A DNA stretch of 64,000 bases from Chitinophaga sp. 180180018-3 (GCF_037893185.1 NZ_CP140772.1:62001-126000), one strand, 5' to 3'; counted from the first letter of the stretch, positions 19,401-27,910 are shown. Notes: generated by a model not told the origin, from the sequence alone. A program made the numbers and translations.

Positions 19401-19494
19401 ATGGAAAGGAATTGATCCGGAAGATGTGAATGTGATCGGTATCGATGCACCTGCCACCTGGATGCTGCAATTCGGTATAAATGCGAAGTTTTAA
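16486..19494 (+). CDS. SusC/RagA family TonB-linked outer membrane channel
   Basis: A 1002-residue protein. After the signal peptide comes a carboxypeptidase-like domain (VEGNVLDAQKMPLVGVTIAIKG at its start), then the SusC signature DEIVVVGYGQQRKKDVTGAI, the plug domain (LQGRAPGVEVI, RIRGSRSLNAGNDPLYVVDG) and a 22-strand barrel ending in FGINAKF. SusC channels import SusD-captured nutrients using TonB energy. The partner SusD gene follows after 20 bases. The upstream region holds two LacI-type operators instead of an ECF sigma/anti-sigma pair, so control by a cytoplasmic sugar-responsive repressor is likely. The neighbouring DUF1080 gene hints at a glycoside substrate. Confidence 0.93.
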   Translation: MKKTCSRLLCMIACLLFYQFSPGQGKPITVEGNVLDAQKMPLVGVTIAIKGKNSGTQSDPKGHYRLQIADPANAVLVFTFIGYAAHEEPVNGRAIVSIVMGEDHKKLDEIVVVGYGQQRKKDVTGAISTVSAKSIQDVPVTNPQQALQGRAPGVEVINNSSKPGDEPQVRIRGSRSLNAGNDPLYVVDGIPYAGSLNDIGTGVIQSMDILKDASATAIYGSRGANGVILVTTQRGKEGKPMVSYSGSYGIVHQLGETDMMHASRFIEMRREAYRTIGKYDNSNPDASDQKIFNSTEYANIKKGVDVDWQKLMISQGYQTNHGVNVSGGSDNTRYNIGLGYFKDQGVLKLQSYERYNFNMSLDQRIGDRVRVGATLLGSYSLRNGETYNGIDNALKMLPIAAPYDDNGKLITYPTGDNQQPNPLLDYVDGNRVELMKRLRVFTSLYGEVEIIDGLKYRLNVGPDIQSYNYGLFQGKNNTNLLIGGGDATATKSNASVIAYTIENLLNYNKLVKKHNIGVTGLYSVQRQTTDISGANVRGIPIESQQYYNLGQALNVTGLNSSLSTWTILSYMGRVNYGYDDRYLLTLTLRADGSSRFAPGKKWGYFPSVAVGWNIMNEAPFKGQHVMDNLKLRASYGRIGNTGINPYATQGALQRIPYSFGNKGVLGYVPSDLRNPSLTWETTTSADIGLDFGFFNGRISGVIEWYNQRTTDLLMPQTLPYSNGFNQVLMNLGTSRNRGLEIGISATVIDNPNGFSWKMDVNYSRNRSRILSLGDGRSADIGNAWFVGQPTYVYYDFKKIGIWQDKDAALAAKYGVKPGEIRLEDVNKDTVIDAKNDRQILGAPEAKWQAGTTQRFSYKGFELSVVAFARWGSMIKSDFYSNYNTLFGRYNNLDVNYNTPSNPSNDFPRPNANQERPSNYQSLSYFDGSFFKIRNITLAYSLPDKVVRNWSMRDLRFTVGVKQPLILAPYRQKWKGIDPEDVNVIGIDAPATWMLQFGINAKF

Positions 19495-19514
19495 ATCTCT
19501 AAAAGAAAAACGTT

Positions 19515-21128
19515 ATGAAATATATAATTCCCGCCATGTTGCTGCTGTCGCTGGCCACAGCCTCCTGTAATAAGATGCTGGATGAAAAGGTAGTGACCAA
19601 TGCAACAGACGATTTTTTCAATACCAAAGCTGGTTTCCTGACAGCCGTAAATGGTTCGTATGTATCTATGCGCAACTTTTATAGCACAGAAAGAGGCATC
19701 ACGCTGACGGAAACAGGTACCGATATCGTCACCAACGGATCCGATGGTAACTACAAATTTACCAGTCAATATACCTCGCAGCTGGATTCGCGTTACGATC
19801 ACGTAAGAGAGGTGTGGAACAGCTTTTATCAGACCCTCAATACCTGTAACGTGGCGATCACCCGTGCAGATAAGATCACGGACCTCGACGATGCTTCCAA
19901 AAAGAAAGGAGTAGCAGAAGCTAAATTCTGCCGTGCGCATTATCATTTTGTGCTGATGGAGATGTTTGGTGCTATTCCTTTAAGTCTGAAGGAAAATACC
20001 CAGATATTGCGGGACGCGCATCGCGACTCCGTATCAGCTGTGTATAACGCCGTAATCAACGATCTGCTGGATGCAGAAAAGGATCTGCCCGTAACGCAAT
20101 CAGAATGGGGGCGTGCAACGAAACCGGCCGCAGAGCACCTGTTGGCCAGGGTATATCTCACCAGGGCCTCTTCATCACAGGCACAGGCAACAGACTATGC
20201 GAATGCGGCCAAATACGCCGATATGGTGATCAAAAATTACGGCTTCAAACTGTTGGACGATCCGGGCCAGGTATGGGCGCAGGGTAAGGAAAACAATAAT
20301 GAAACCATCTGGGCTGCGCAGTACACTACCGATCCGCTTTATAATTCCAGTGATAATAATGCCTGCCGCTTTTTCCTGATGCAATACGATGTGTTGCCCG
20401 GCATGAAGCGCGATCTGCCCAATGGTACGCCATGGAAGCGTTTCAGGCCAACGCGTTTTTTGCTGGACACACTGTACAAAGACCGTGTGCACGATACGCG
20501 TTATGAAAAATTCTTCACTACCGTATGGTTCACCAACGCGCCTACTTCTACGCTGAACCTGGGCGATACAGCTGTTTACCTGCCGGGATACGATGTACCG
20601 GCATCCGTTATTGCCAGCAAAAAATACATGCTGGTACCACCGAGATTATATACCGAAAAGCTGTATCCGTCTCTGAACAAATTTGCAGACGCCTTGCGGC
20701 CTGATAACCAGGCATCCGGTGTACGGCCGTTTATCTCCTTCCGCCTGGCGGAAACATACCTGATAGAGTCGGAGGCGATGCTGATGCAGGGCAATGCCCA
20801 GGCAGCAGCCGATCTGGTAAACGTAGTGCGGTTAAGAGCGGCACGCGTGGGCGCCACTGATGCTGAAACGCAGGCAAACCGCACTGCCATGAAAGTTGGC
20901 CCTGCCGACATGACGATCGACTTCCTCCTGGATGAAAGAGGCCGTGAGCTGGTGGGAGAGGAAATGCGCTGGTTTGATCTTGTCAGAACTAACAAACTCC
21001 TTGAAAGGGTACGCCTGCATAATGATGAAGCCCGCGCCAACATCAAGCCTACACATGTACTACGCCCTATTCCGCAGGATCAGATTGACAGATCTGTGAA
21101 TGGGTTCCCACAGAATCCGGGGTATTAA
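19515..21128 (+). CDS. SusD/RagB family nutrient-binding lipoprotein
   Basis: A 537-residue lipoprotein (lipobox ATASC, then NKMLDEKVV). The helical TPR-like scaffold of SusD is recognisable, with ATKPAAEHLLARVYLTRA, FRLAETYLIESEAMLMQG and LDERGRELVGEEMRWFDLVRT, and the C-terminus ends in NGFPQNPGY. It caps the SusC channel encoded just upstream and should bind the same substrate at the cell surface. Length and order are normal. A large palindromic repeat (E2) follows four bases after the stop and may end this operon. Confidence 0.92.
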   Translation: MKYIIPAMLLLSLATASCNKMLDEKVVTNATDDFFNTKAGFLTAVNGSYVSMRNFYSTERGITLTETGTDIVTNGSDGNYKFTSQYTSQLDSRYDHVREVWNSFYQTLNTCNVAITRADKITDLDDASKKKGVAEAKFCRAHYHFVLMEMFGAIPLSLKENTQILRDAHRDSVSAVYNAVINDLLDAEKDLPVTQSEWGRATKPAAEHLLARVYLTRASSSQAQATDYANAAKYADMVIKNYGFKLLDDPGQVWAQGKENNNETIWAAQYTTDPLYNSSDNNACRFFLMQYDVLPGMKRDLPNGTPWKRFRPTRFLLDTLYKDRVHDTRYEKFFTTVWFTNAPTSTLNLGDTAVYLPGYDVPASVIASKKYMLVPPRLYTEKLYPSLNKFADALRPDNQASGVRPFISFRLAETYLIESEAMLMQGNAQAAADLVNVVRLRAARVGATDAETQANRTAMKVGPADMTIDFLLDERGRELVGEEMRWFDLVRTNKLLERVRLHNDEARANIKPTHVLRPIPQDQIDRSVNGFPQNPGY

Positions 21129-21131
21129 TAG

Positions 21132-21233
21132 AATTACGAATTAGGAATTACGAAAATGCCGGGGAGATAGTAGCGAAGTTGATCTTCGCATTTACTATCT
21201 CTCCGGCATTTTCGTAATTCCTAATTCGTAATT
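21132..21233. repeat. Palindromic intergenic repeat E2
   Basis: Arms 21132-21172 and 21193-21233 are inverted copies of 41 bases with one mismatch (built on AATTACGAATTAGGAATTACG then GCCGGGGAGATAGTA). The 20-base centre holds its own small hairpin GCGAAG-ttgat-CTTCGC. The inner part GGAGATAGTAG...TTCGC.TTTACTATCTC is shared with E5 (61874-61958). It follows the SusD stop by four bases. Confidence 0.85.
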
Positions 21234-21271
21234 TCTTAAATTCGGATCCTTGAACCCAAAAACTACCTTTT

Positions 21272-21853
21272 ATGGCACAAAAGAAAATTCTCCTGCTGAC
21301 CGGCGATTTTGCAGAAGATTATGAAACCATGGTTCCTTTCCAGATGTTGCAGATGGTGGGCCACGATGTACACGCTGTTTGCCCCGATAAGGCGGCTGGC
21401 GATAAGGTGAAGACGGCTATCCATGATTTTGAGGGAGATCAGACTTATACCGAGAAACCCGGACATGGTTTTGTACTCAATGCCACTTTCAATGATATTT
21501 CAGGAAAAGATTATGACGCACTGGTAATTGCCGGTGGTCGTGCGCCGGAGTATCTGCGGCTGAATAAAAATGTAATTGAACTGGTAAAGCATTTTTTTGC
21601 TGAAAATAAGCCAGTGGCAGCTGTTTGTCATGGTATTCAGATTCTTACCGCAGCAGATGTGGTGAAAGGCAGAAAACTGACGGCTTATCCGGCGGTAGGC
21701 CCCGAAGTAACTGCCTCCGGCGGCACCTATGTATCCGTAAACGTTTATGAAGCGGTGACCGATGGCAACCTGGTAACAGCTCCGGCCTGGCCAGCTCATC
21801 CGCAGTGGATCGCTGCGTTTCTGCAGGTATTGGGTACTAATATCATATTATGA
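21272..21853 (+). CDS. DJ-1/PfpI family protein
   Basis: A 193-residue cytoplasmic protein. The DJ-1/PfpI nucleophile elbow is visible as AAVCHGIQ with Cys119, and a conserved Glu lies in the N-terminal loop GDFAEDYET. Relatives include PfpI-type proteases, YhbO/YajL deglycases and stress chaperones; the sequence ([28 protein letters not shown]) fits the PfpI/YhbO branch. The precise activity cannot be set from sequence. The gene stands alone between palindrome E2 and the atpG promoter. Confidence 0.85.
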   Translation: MAQKKILLLTGDFAEDYETMVPFQMLQMVGHDVHAVCPDKAAGDKVKTAIHDFEGDQTYTEKPGHGFVLNATFNDISGKDYDALVIAGGRAPEYLRLNKNVIELVKHFFAENKPVAAVCHGIQILTAADVVKGRKLTAYPAVGPEVTASGGTYVSVNVYEAVTDGNLVTAPAWPAHPQWIAAFLQVLGTNIIL

Positions 21854-21939
21854 TAATCTATATAAATAATTAATTACGAGCTGGATAGCGAAACTTGAAA
21901 TTATCTTTATTGGGATTTTCAAATTAAGTGGCCTTTGCT

Positions 21940-21947
21940 TACCTTTG
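21940..21947 (+). promoter_or_regulatory. Promoter -7 box for atpG
   Basis: TACCTTTG is a perfect match to the Bacteroidota -7 consensus TAnnTTTG. It lies about 100 bases before atpG. The leader between them holds a hairpin (CCCGG-gaaaat-CCGGG, about 21987-22003) flanked by AATTATGA and TCATAATT-like arms, possibly a regulatory stem-loop. Confidence 0.6.
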
Positions 21948-22046
21948 CAGCCAAATTCAGGAGGCTATCCCTGTATTTAATTATGACCCCGGGAAAATCC
22001 GGGTAGATCATTCATAATTTTTAATTCGTAACTCGTATTAATATTT

Positions 22047-22931
22047 ATGTCCGGACAGCTTAAAGAAGTTCGTAACCGAATCAAATCCATTCAATCTGGT
22101 CAGCAGATTACCAAAGCCATGAAAATGGTGAGTGCTGCGAAATTAAGACGTGCCCAGGATGCTATCCTGCAGATGCGTCCTTACGCGGTGAAGCTCCAGG
22201 AAATGTTACAGAATATTGTTTCCAACAGCGAAGGCAATATCGATACACCGCTGGCAGCACAACGTCAGATTGAAAAAGTGTTGATCGTGGTAATTACGTC
22301 CGACAGAGGTTTGTGTGGTGCTTTTAACTCTAACCTGATTAAAACAGCCAAACGTCTTATCCGTGAAAAGTACCAGGATCAATTCGAACAGGGCAATGTA
22401 GAAATACTGCCTATTGGTAAAAAAGGTTACGAAAACTTTGCACAGAACGGCTATAAAGTGAATGATAAATTCTGGCAGCTGTTTGGCAATCTGACTTTCG
22501 AACATGTGAAAGAAGCGGCAGCCATAGCGTTGAATGGGTTTATCAGTGGTACGTACGACGCAGTGGATATCGTATACAGCGAATTCAAAAATGCGGCTAC
22601 TCAGGTATATGTTACAGAACAGTTCCTGCCTATCGCAAAAGTAGAAAACCAGGATAAAGGTGGTCTGAAGGCCGACTTTATCTTTGAACCAGAGAAGGAT
22701 ACACTGATTGCAGAGCTGATGCCTAAGATCCTGAATACACAGTTCTTCAAGGCTGTACTGGACTCTCATGCTTCTGAGCATGGCGCCCGTATGACTGCGA
22801 TGGATAAGGCAACAGAGAATGCGAGCGAATTACTTCGTAACCTGAAGATCTCTTACAACCGCGCCCGTCAGGCTGCTATTACTACCGAGTTGACAGAAAT
22901 CGTGAGTGGCGCTGCGGCATTGGCTGGTTGA
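22047..22931 (+). CDS. atpG: ATP synthase F1 subunit gamma
   Basis: A 294-residue protein with the diagnostic ends of the gamma subunit: N-terminal RNRIKSIQSGQQITKAMKMV followed by SAAKLRRAQDA, and C-terminal YNRARQAAITTELTEIVSGAAAL. These two helices form the rotating coiled-coil shaft of F1. The other ATP synthase genes are not in this window, so atpG is transcribed on its own, with its own promoter and terminator, rather than behind atpA as in many bacteria. A strong terminator follows. Confidence 0.96.
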   Translation: MSGQLKEVRNRIKSIQSGQQITKAMKMVSAAKLRRAQDAILQMRPYAVKLQEMLQNIVSNSEGNIDTPLAAQRQIEKVLIVVITSDRGLCGAFNSNLIKTAKRLIREKYQDQFEQGNVEILPIGKKGYENFAQNGYKVNDKFWQLFGNLTFEHVKEAAAIALNGFISGTYDAVDIVYSEFKNAATQVYVTEQFLPIAKVENQDKGGLKADFIFEPEKDTLIAELMPKILNTQFFKAVLDSHASEHGARMTAMDKATENASELLRNLKISYNRARQAAITTELTEIVSGAAALAG

Positions 22932-22987
22932 TAAAATCACTAGGATTTATTCAAAATCAACAACTGAATTAAATATTTTCAGATTAG

Positions 22988-23022
22988 GGTCAAAGACTGT
23001 ATTTTCGGTCTTTGACCTTTTT
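22988..23022 (+). terminator. Intrinsic terminator of atpG
   Basis: GGTCAAAGAC (22988-22997) and GTCTTTGACC (23008-23017) form a perfect 10-bp stem, followed at once by TTTTTTGT. It lies 57 bases after the atpG stop and before scpB. Confidence 0.9.
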
Positions 23023-23048
23023 TGTAAATCTACTACTTCTGTTATTGT

Positions 23049-24122
23049 ATGGAAATATCACAGATCATTCCGCACGTGGAAGCATTAATTTTTGCCGCCG
23101 ACAGGCCATTGCCTTTGCTGGAAATAGTGGATTTGCTTAATAATGCCCTGGCTTTCCTGGAAGACCGTACCAATCTTGACCAGGTAGAAGCCGCTATGGA
23201 GGCCATCCGGGAGAAATACAGCTCGGAATTCTATGCTTTCGAAATACGCAACAGCGGTGGTGGATACCAGTTCCTTACCAAGAAAGACTATTACCAGACA
23301 GTAGCTCAGCTGAACGGAGATAAATTCCTGAAACGATTGTCGACCGCCGCACTGGAAACACTCGCCATTATTGCCTACCGTCAGCCTATTTCCAAAGGGG
23401 AAATAGAATACATACGTGGTGTGAGCACTGATTATTCCATCCAGAAACTCCTGGAAAAAGAATTGATCGTCATCACCGGACGAAGTGAGGATCTGCCCGG
23501 AAAGCCTTTGCTATATGGGATTTCCCGCTCCTTCATGGACTATTTCGGGATCGCTTCTGCAGCCGATCTTCCCAAACTGAAGGAAATCTTCGATGAAGAG
23601 AGCGTACAGCCAACCCTGATCAACGATGAAACAGCTACCCTCGGACGCGGGGAGCATGGAGGTCATACAGAAACAGCACATTCGCTGATGGTGTCGGAAG
23701 ATGGGGAATTGCTGGATCCGGATCATCAGTTGGATCAGATCACTTCCTCCCCCGATGAAGCCGAAGAAACTCCTGCTTCAGAAGATGAAGAGGTAGAACC
23801 AGATGATGAAATCGTGCGTTTTGAGAATTATGCAGATAAAGAAAATGTGGATGACATCATAGAAGATGCACTGGATGGAAAAAATACTGATACCTCCGAT
23901 GCTGAAGCTGATGAAGATGGAGATGATGTGGTGGAAGATGCGATTAAAGGAGAAGTGGAGGAAGAGGACGAAGAAGAAGATGATGATGAGGAGGAAGATG
24001 AGGATGGAGATGGGATAATGGAAGATGCAATTGATAGTGAAGAAGAGGAAGATGATGAGGAAGATGATGATGGGGAAGAAGATGGAGATAATGAAACCGA
24101 TGATGCTGATCACAAGAAGTAG
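23049..24122 (+). CDS. scpB: SMC-Scp complex subunit ScpB with a long acidic tail
   Basis: Residues 1 to about 190 form the two winged-helix domains of ScpB (IIPHVEALIFAADRPLPLLE, STAALETLAIIAYRQPISKG with EIEYIRGV, LLYGISRSFMDYFG). ScpB dimers bind ScpA and help the SMC complex in chromosome segregation. The usual length is near 200 residues; here about 165 more follow, made mainly of Asp and Glu with runs such as EEEDEEEDDDEEEDEDGDG. Three spaced copies of a short motif stand out in the tail: DDIIEDALDG, DDVVEDAIKG and DGIMEDAIDS. The tail should be disordered. It ends in DADHKK. Confidence 0.93.
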   Translation: MEISQIIPHVEALIFAADRPLPLLEIVDLLNNALAFLEDRTNLDQVEAAMEAIREKYSSEFYAFEIRNSGGGYQFLTKKDYYQTVAQLNGDKFLKRLSTAALETLAIIAYRQPISKGEIEYIRGVSTDYSIQKLLEKELIVITGRSEDLPGKPLLYGISRSFMDYFGIASAADLPKLKEIFDEESVQPTLINDETATLGRGEHGGHTETAHSLMVSEDGELLDPDHQLDQITSSPDEAEETPASEDEEVEPDDEIVRFENYADKENVDDIIEDALDGKNTDTSDAEADEDGDDVVEDAIKGEVEEEDEEEDDDEEEDEDGDGIMEDAIDSEEEEDDEEDDDGEEDGDNETDDADHKK

Positions 24123-24621
24123 TTTGAAGAGACTATCAGGCACTTAGTGTTACGACTGAATAGCTGGCTAGAATTGATGTATGTGTTTATCGGTAATTAA
24201 AAATTGATAAAATATGAGTTCTGGAATTTTTGTTTTTTTATATAGATATAATGCGACTAAATAGAAAACTTAGAGGATTAATGTAGCCAAAGAAAGAAGC
24301 CGTCAATGAGAGATGAAGATGATGCTACGATAGCATTATAAATGCTATTCGGGAGTGTAAAACTGCTATGCTGTCCTGGGCATTTTACCAACCATTTCTA
24401 TAAAAGTAAGTAAACCCTTTATTAATACTGACTATATCTATATTGTTTGAAAAGCTAATTATTTTAGTATTTAATACTAAAATTAATTAGTATATTGTTA
24501 TCGAAAAACTTAGAATGAGATGTTTGTTATAAGCACCCCTCGATAGAAAAGTATTTTTTCTTTTTAAGTAATCCCGCTGCTATTTTCAAGAAAAGATTAT
24601 TAAACCAGTGATATTATACTT
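24123..24621. other. AT-rich intergenic region with a near-perfect palindrome
   Basis: These 499 bases contain no convincing coding frame. The one clear structure is at 24455-24490: TTTTAGTATT and AATACTAAAA face each other around one base, with outer arms CTAATTA and TTAATTAG. The arrangement suits an operator bound by a dimer more than an RNA hairpin. The downstream gene starts at 24622. Confidence 0.4.
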
Positions 24622-25533
24622 ATGAAAAGAATCCTTTTGTCCTTTACTGTACTATTAGCAGTTAACTCCCTGGTCAATGCCCAGAGTACGCTCAGTATTC
24701 CTGACACCAGAGATGTGGCCACTACGCCAATCAGTTATTCAAAATTATTTGGACTTAATTTTAAATGGAGTGAGACGATTGGTTTGACAGGCAAGCTCAG
24801 GCCGAGTTTTGTAACATTAATGGGAATGAGAGGCTGGCTTGCCGGAGATGATAGTGGAGGTAAGTCTCATGAACTGGCTTTTACGGATGACAACTTTATT
24901 TTTATCCGCTCCGGCTATAGCCCCAGATGGGAGCCCTGGCGGAGGATTATTACAGAAGATACTTCAGGGAACATTATGGGAGGCCTCAAAGCAATCGGGG
25001 CGCTTACCAGTACGATTGGAGGAAACGACATCGGTGGTGTTATATCAATCGATAACCCCAACAAAACAGCATTGGGAGCAGCCAGCAGCTGGAAAATATT
25101 TAACATGACCGGAAGTACATACGGCAACAGTCTTCAATTCTGGGCCTATGATAATAAGGTCTGTGATGGAGGGTTGCTGTGTCAGGCCAGGCTGATATTA
25201 ATGGATAATGGAAACGTAGGAATCGGTGCATCGCCAGGTAGTTACAAACTTGCAGTGGAAGGCACTATTGGTGCACGGAAGATCAGAGTACAACAAGGTG
25301 CATGGTCTGACTTTGTATTTAATCATGATTATCAATTGCCCACTCTCCAATTTGTCGAAAGTTACATTAAAGAAAATAAACACTTACCGGATATCCCTTC
25401 CGAGAAGGAAGTAATGGCAAACGGCATAGATCTGGGAGAAATGAATAATAAACTGTTACGGAAAGTAGAAGAGCTGACGTTGTATATTATTGAGATGAAG
25501 AAGGAAATTGAAGCGTTGAAAAAGAAGCACTGA
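24622..25533 (+). CDS. Secreted or surface protein with a Bacteroidota tail-fibre-like C-terminal domain
   Basis: A 303-residue protein with signal peptide MKRILLSFTVLLAVNSLVNA. The C-terminal 95 residues match a domain common at the end of Bacteroidota cell-surface proteins: YKLAVEGTIGARKIRV, DYQLPTLQFVESYIKENKHL, PDIPSEKEV, then a coiled coil (LLRKVEELTLYIIEMKKEIE). The central part is beta-rich without a recognised family. Such proteins resemble phage tail-fibre trunks and probably trimerise. It is a single gene in an AT-rich setting, and its 3' end abuts the remnant of an unrelated dehydrogenase gene, so it may have arrived by local rearrangement. Confidence 0.65.
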   Translation: MKRILLSFTVLLAVNSLVNAQSTLSIPDTRDVATTPISYSKLFGLNFKWSETIGLTGKLRPSFVTLMGMRGWLAGDDSGGKSHELAFTDDNFIFIRSGYSPRWEPWRRIITEDTSGNIMGGLKAIGALTSTIGGNDIGGVISIDNPNKTALGAASSWKIFNMTGSTYGNSLQFWAYDNKVCDGGLLCQARLILMDNGNVGIGASPGSYKLAVEGTIGARKIRVQQGAWSDFVFNHDYQLPTLQFVESYIKENKHLPDIPSEKEVMANGIDLGEMNNKLLRKVEELTLYIIEMKKEIEALKKKH

Positions 25534-25620
25534 CCTTTTCCTTTGCCAGCAAAAGCACCAGCTCACGGCCTATGCCGGAGCTGGTGCCAGTGATCAGCAT
25601 TACCTTATCAGTAAAGGACG
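25534..25620 (-). pseudogene. Remnant of a short-chain dehydrogenase/reductase gene
   Basis: Read on the minus strand, this stretch encodes DKVMLITGTSSGIGRELVLL followed by LAKEKV. This is the first beta-alpha unit of an SDR enzyme, including the NAD(P)-binding TGxxxGIG motif. Only about 29 codons remain. The rest of the enzyme is missing: the next sequence belongs to the oppositely oriented gene 24622-25533. The remnant follows directly after the DUF1080 stop at 25626. The inverted repeat CACCAGCTC...GAGCTGGTG seen here is part of this coding sequence and is probably not a terminator. Confidence 0.7.
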
Positions 25621-25625
25621 ATTGA

Positions 25626-26240
25626 TTAAGACTTCAATGGTACCAGTCTGATGTTTTTCCATCTTACTTTAATACCTCCGCCAGAGTGGATCTGTAATGC
25701 GATCTGGCCATTGACGCTTCCTATTTTCTCATCTTTCAATGTAATCATTTCATGGCCATTCAGCCAGGTAGTTACCTGATCGCCCTGTACACGAACCTTC
25801 ATGGTATTCCATTCTCCCATCTTCAGGTATTGTTCTTTTTCCTTGTCGGGCTGTATGAGCCATCCACGGCCGTAAGATTCGTAGATACCGCCGGTATGTA
25901 AGCCAGGAGGCGCTACTTCTGCCTGCCAGCCGGTGATCTTGGTACCTTCAAGGGATGAATGGAAAAATACGCCGCTGTTGCCGTCAGCTTCCTGTTTGAA
26001 CTGCAGGGTGAGCTCGAAGTTTTTATACTGGCCGTCTGTGCCCAGGTAGCCATATTCCTTATCCGGGCCACTTTCGCAAACCAGTTCTCCTTTATCTACA
26101 TACCATTTTTCAGTTCCATAGATTTTCCAGCCATCCAGGTTTTTCCCATTAAATAATGATTGAGCCTTCTGGGCGTAAGCGCTGCCCGTACCTGCTAACA
26201 GGGCAACGCCCAATAAGCATTTGAATAAGGTTTTTTTCAT
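25626..26240 (-). CDS. Secreted single-domain DUF1080 protein
   Basis: A 204-residue protein with signal peptide (MKKTLFKCLLGVALLAGTGSAYA). It holds one DUF1080 domain: LFNGKNLDGWK at the N-terminus, EADGNSGVFFHSS in the middle, and VRWKNIRLVPLKS at the end. The family hydrolyses 3-keto-glycosides or binds related sugars. It resembles the first domain of the tandem protein at 14836-16203 but has no LacI-type operator upstream, so its control differs. A strong terminator, probably for rny, lies between it and rny. Confidence 0.82.
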   Translation of the reverse strand: MKKTLFKCLLGVALLAGTGSAYAQKAQSLFNGKNLDGWKIYGTEKWYVDKGELVCESGPDKEYGYLGTDGQYKNFELTLQFKQEADGNSGVFFHSSLEGTKITGWQAEVAPPGLHTGGIYESYGRGWLIQPDKEKEQYLKMGEWNTMKVRVQGDQVTTWLNGHEMITLKDEKIGSVNGQIALQIHSGGGIKVRWKNIRLVPLKS

Positions 26241-26276
26241 AACACTGCTAACATTTTGTAAATGAACTATAAAAAA

Positions 26277-26306
26277 GGAGTCCTCCGGGCTTAGCCGGAG
26301 GACTCC
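26277..26306 (-). terminator. Terminator of rny
   Basis: GGAGTCCTCCGG-gcttag-CCGGAGGACTCC is a perfect 12-bp stem with a 6-base loop. On the minus strand it is followed by TTTTTTAT. It lies 38 bases past the rny stop. Confidence 0.92.
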
Positions 26307-26344
26307 AATATAAGGTCTAATTTCTGAATTTCTAAATCGGGTGC

Positions 26345-27910
26345 TTATCTTGCTATATTCACTGCTCTCTTTTCACGGATGACAGTTACTTTAATCTGGC
26401 CAGGATACTGCATTTCTGTCTGTATCTTATTGGCTACTTCAAAAGATAAACGGTCGGCATCACTATCGGAAACTTTATCACTTTCTACAATGATACGAAG
26501 TTCCCTGCCCGCCTGGATGGCATATGCTTTTTCCACGCCATCGTGTGCCAGGGCCAGGTTTTCCAGGTCCTTGATACGTTGCAGGTAGCTCTGCATGATC
26601 TCGCGGCGGGCACCTGGACGGGCACCGCTGATGGCATCACATGCCTGAACGATCGGAGAAATAACATACTGCATTTCCATTTCATCGTGGTGGGCGCCAA
26701 TGGCGTTCACTACTGCTGCATGTTCACCATATTTTTCAGCGAGCTTCGCACCCAGCAGGGCGTGGCTCAGTTCTGTTTCTTCATCAGGTACTTTGCCAAT
26801 ATCGTGCAGAAGACCAGCACGTTTGGCAAGTTTCGGGTTTAAGCCCAGTTCTGCAGCCATAATGGCACAGAGATTAGCTGTTTCTTTAGAGTGCATCAGC
26901 AGGTTCTGACCATAAGATGAACGGAAGCGCATCTTACCAACCAGGCGCACCAGCTCTTTATGCAGGCCGTGGATACCCAATTCAATAACGGTTCTTTCAC
27001 CGATATCCATCACCTGTTCTTCCAGTTGTTTCTTGGTTTTTTCCACTACTTCCTCAATACGGGCAGGGTGGATACGGCCATCCTGTACCAGGCGCTGGAG
27101 CGACAATCGGGCGATTTCGCGGCGCAGTGGATCGAAAGAAGACAGTACAATAGCCTCAGGAGTATCATCCACAATCAGATCCACACCGGTAGCAGCTTCA
27201 ATGGCGCGGATATTACGGCCTTCACGACCAATAATCTGACCTTTGATTTCATCGCTTTCAAGGGTAAATACAGTGATGGTATTCTCGATGGTTTGCTCAG
27301 CCGCAGTACGCTGGATAGATTGTATGATGATCTTTTTGGCTTCCTTGTTGGCTTTGGATTTGGCGTCCTCAATGATCTCCTGGATATGAGACAGGGCCTG
27401 TGTGCGTGCTTCTTCTTTTAAGCTCTCTACCAGCTGGTGTTTGGCTTCTTCAGCTGTTAAGCCGGCTACTTTTTCAAGACGGCGGATATGCTCTTCCTGG
27501 TGCTTCTCGAGTTCGGTACGTTTGATGGTAACCAGTTCCATCTGACGGTTCAGGGTTTCCTTGATCGCGTCGTTTTCATTTATTTGTTTCTGTACCTGCT
27601 CATTTTTCTGATTTAATGCCTGCTCTTTCTGTTTGATGCGGTTTTCAGATTCCGCCAGTTTCTGGTTGCGTTGCAATACGTCTTTGTCGTACTCGCTTTT
27701 TAACTGGAGATATTTCTCCTTTGCTTCCAGCATTTTGTCCTTCTTGAGATTTTCCGCACTCACCTGTGCGTCTGCAACGATCTTTTTTGCCTGCTGCTCG
27801 GCTTCTTCCAGTTTATGCTGTGTATTTTTGGCAAAGATCACCTTCCCCAGCAAAATCCCAATAATCAATGCCACAATTGCAGCTATTGTCGTGATTAGTG
27901 TAACATCCAT
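26345..27910 (-). CDS. rny: Ribonuclease Y
   Basis: A 521-residue membrane-anchored endoribonuclease that starts bulk mRNA decay. Visible parts in order: an N-terminal membrane helix ([20 protein letters not shown]), a long coiled coil (about 30-200), a KH RNA-binding domain ([20 protein letters not shown]) and an HD metal domain ([12 protein letters not shown]) with downstream [17 protein letters not shown]. It is the last gene of the group pheT, coiled-coil protein, zapA, rny, all on the minus strand. The gap before it (27911-28092) holds a TATTTTCG box preceded by TTTTTTTG on the minus strand and a weak CCCC/GGGG stem, so rny may have its own promoter and leader. Confidence 0.96.
   Translation of the reverse strand: MDVTLITTIAAIVALIIGILLGKVIFAKNTQHKLEEAEQQAKKIVADAQVSAENLKKDKMLEAKEKYLQLKSEYDKDVLQRNQKLAESENRIKQKEQALNQKNEQVQKQINENDAIKETLNRQMELVTIKRTELEKHQEEHIRRLEKVAGLTAEEAKHQLVESLKEEARTQALSHIQEIIEDAKSKANKEAKKIIIQSIQRTAAEQTIENTITVFTLESDEIKGQIIGREGRNIRAIEAATGVDLIVDDTPEAIVLSSFDPLRREIARLSLQRLVQDGRIHPARIEEVVEKTKKQLEEQVMDIGERTVIELGIHGLHKELVRLVGKMRFRSSYGQNLLMHSKETANLCAIMAAELGLNPKLAKRAGLLHDIGKVPDEETELSHALLGAKLAEKYGEHAAVVNAIGAHHDEMEMQYVISPIVQACDAISGARPGARREIMQSYLQRIKDLENLALAHDGVEKAYAIQAGRELRIIVESDKVSDSDADRLSFEVANKIQTEMQYPGQIKVTVIREKRAVNIAR

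Noticed and set aside
23900..24110. Minus-strand open frame opposite the acidic ScpB tail
   Set aside because: It is a by-product of the GAA/GAT-rich codons: its translation is a run of Ile and Phe with no family features.
25564..25596. Inverted repeat CACCAGCTC...GAGCTGGTG as a terminator
   Set aside because: Translated on the minus strand it is part of the SDR remnant (GTSSG and ELVL), and there is no T-run, so the symmetry is probably coincidental.
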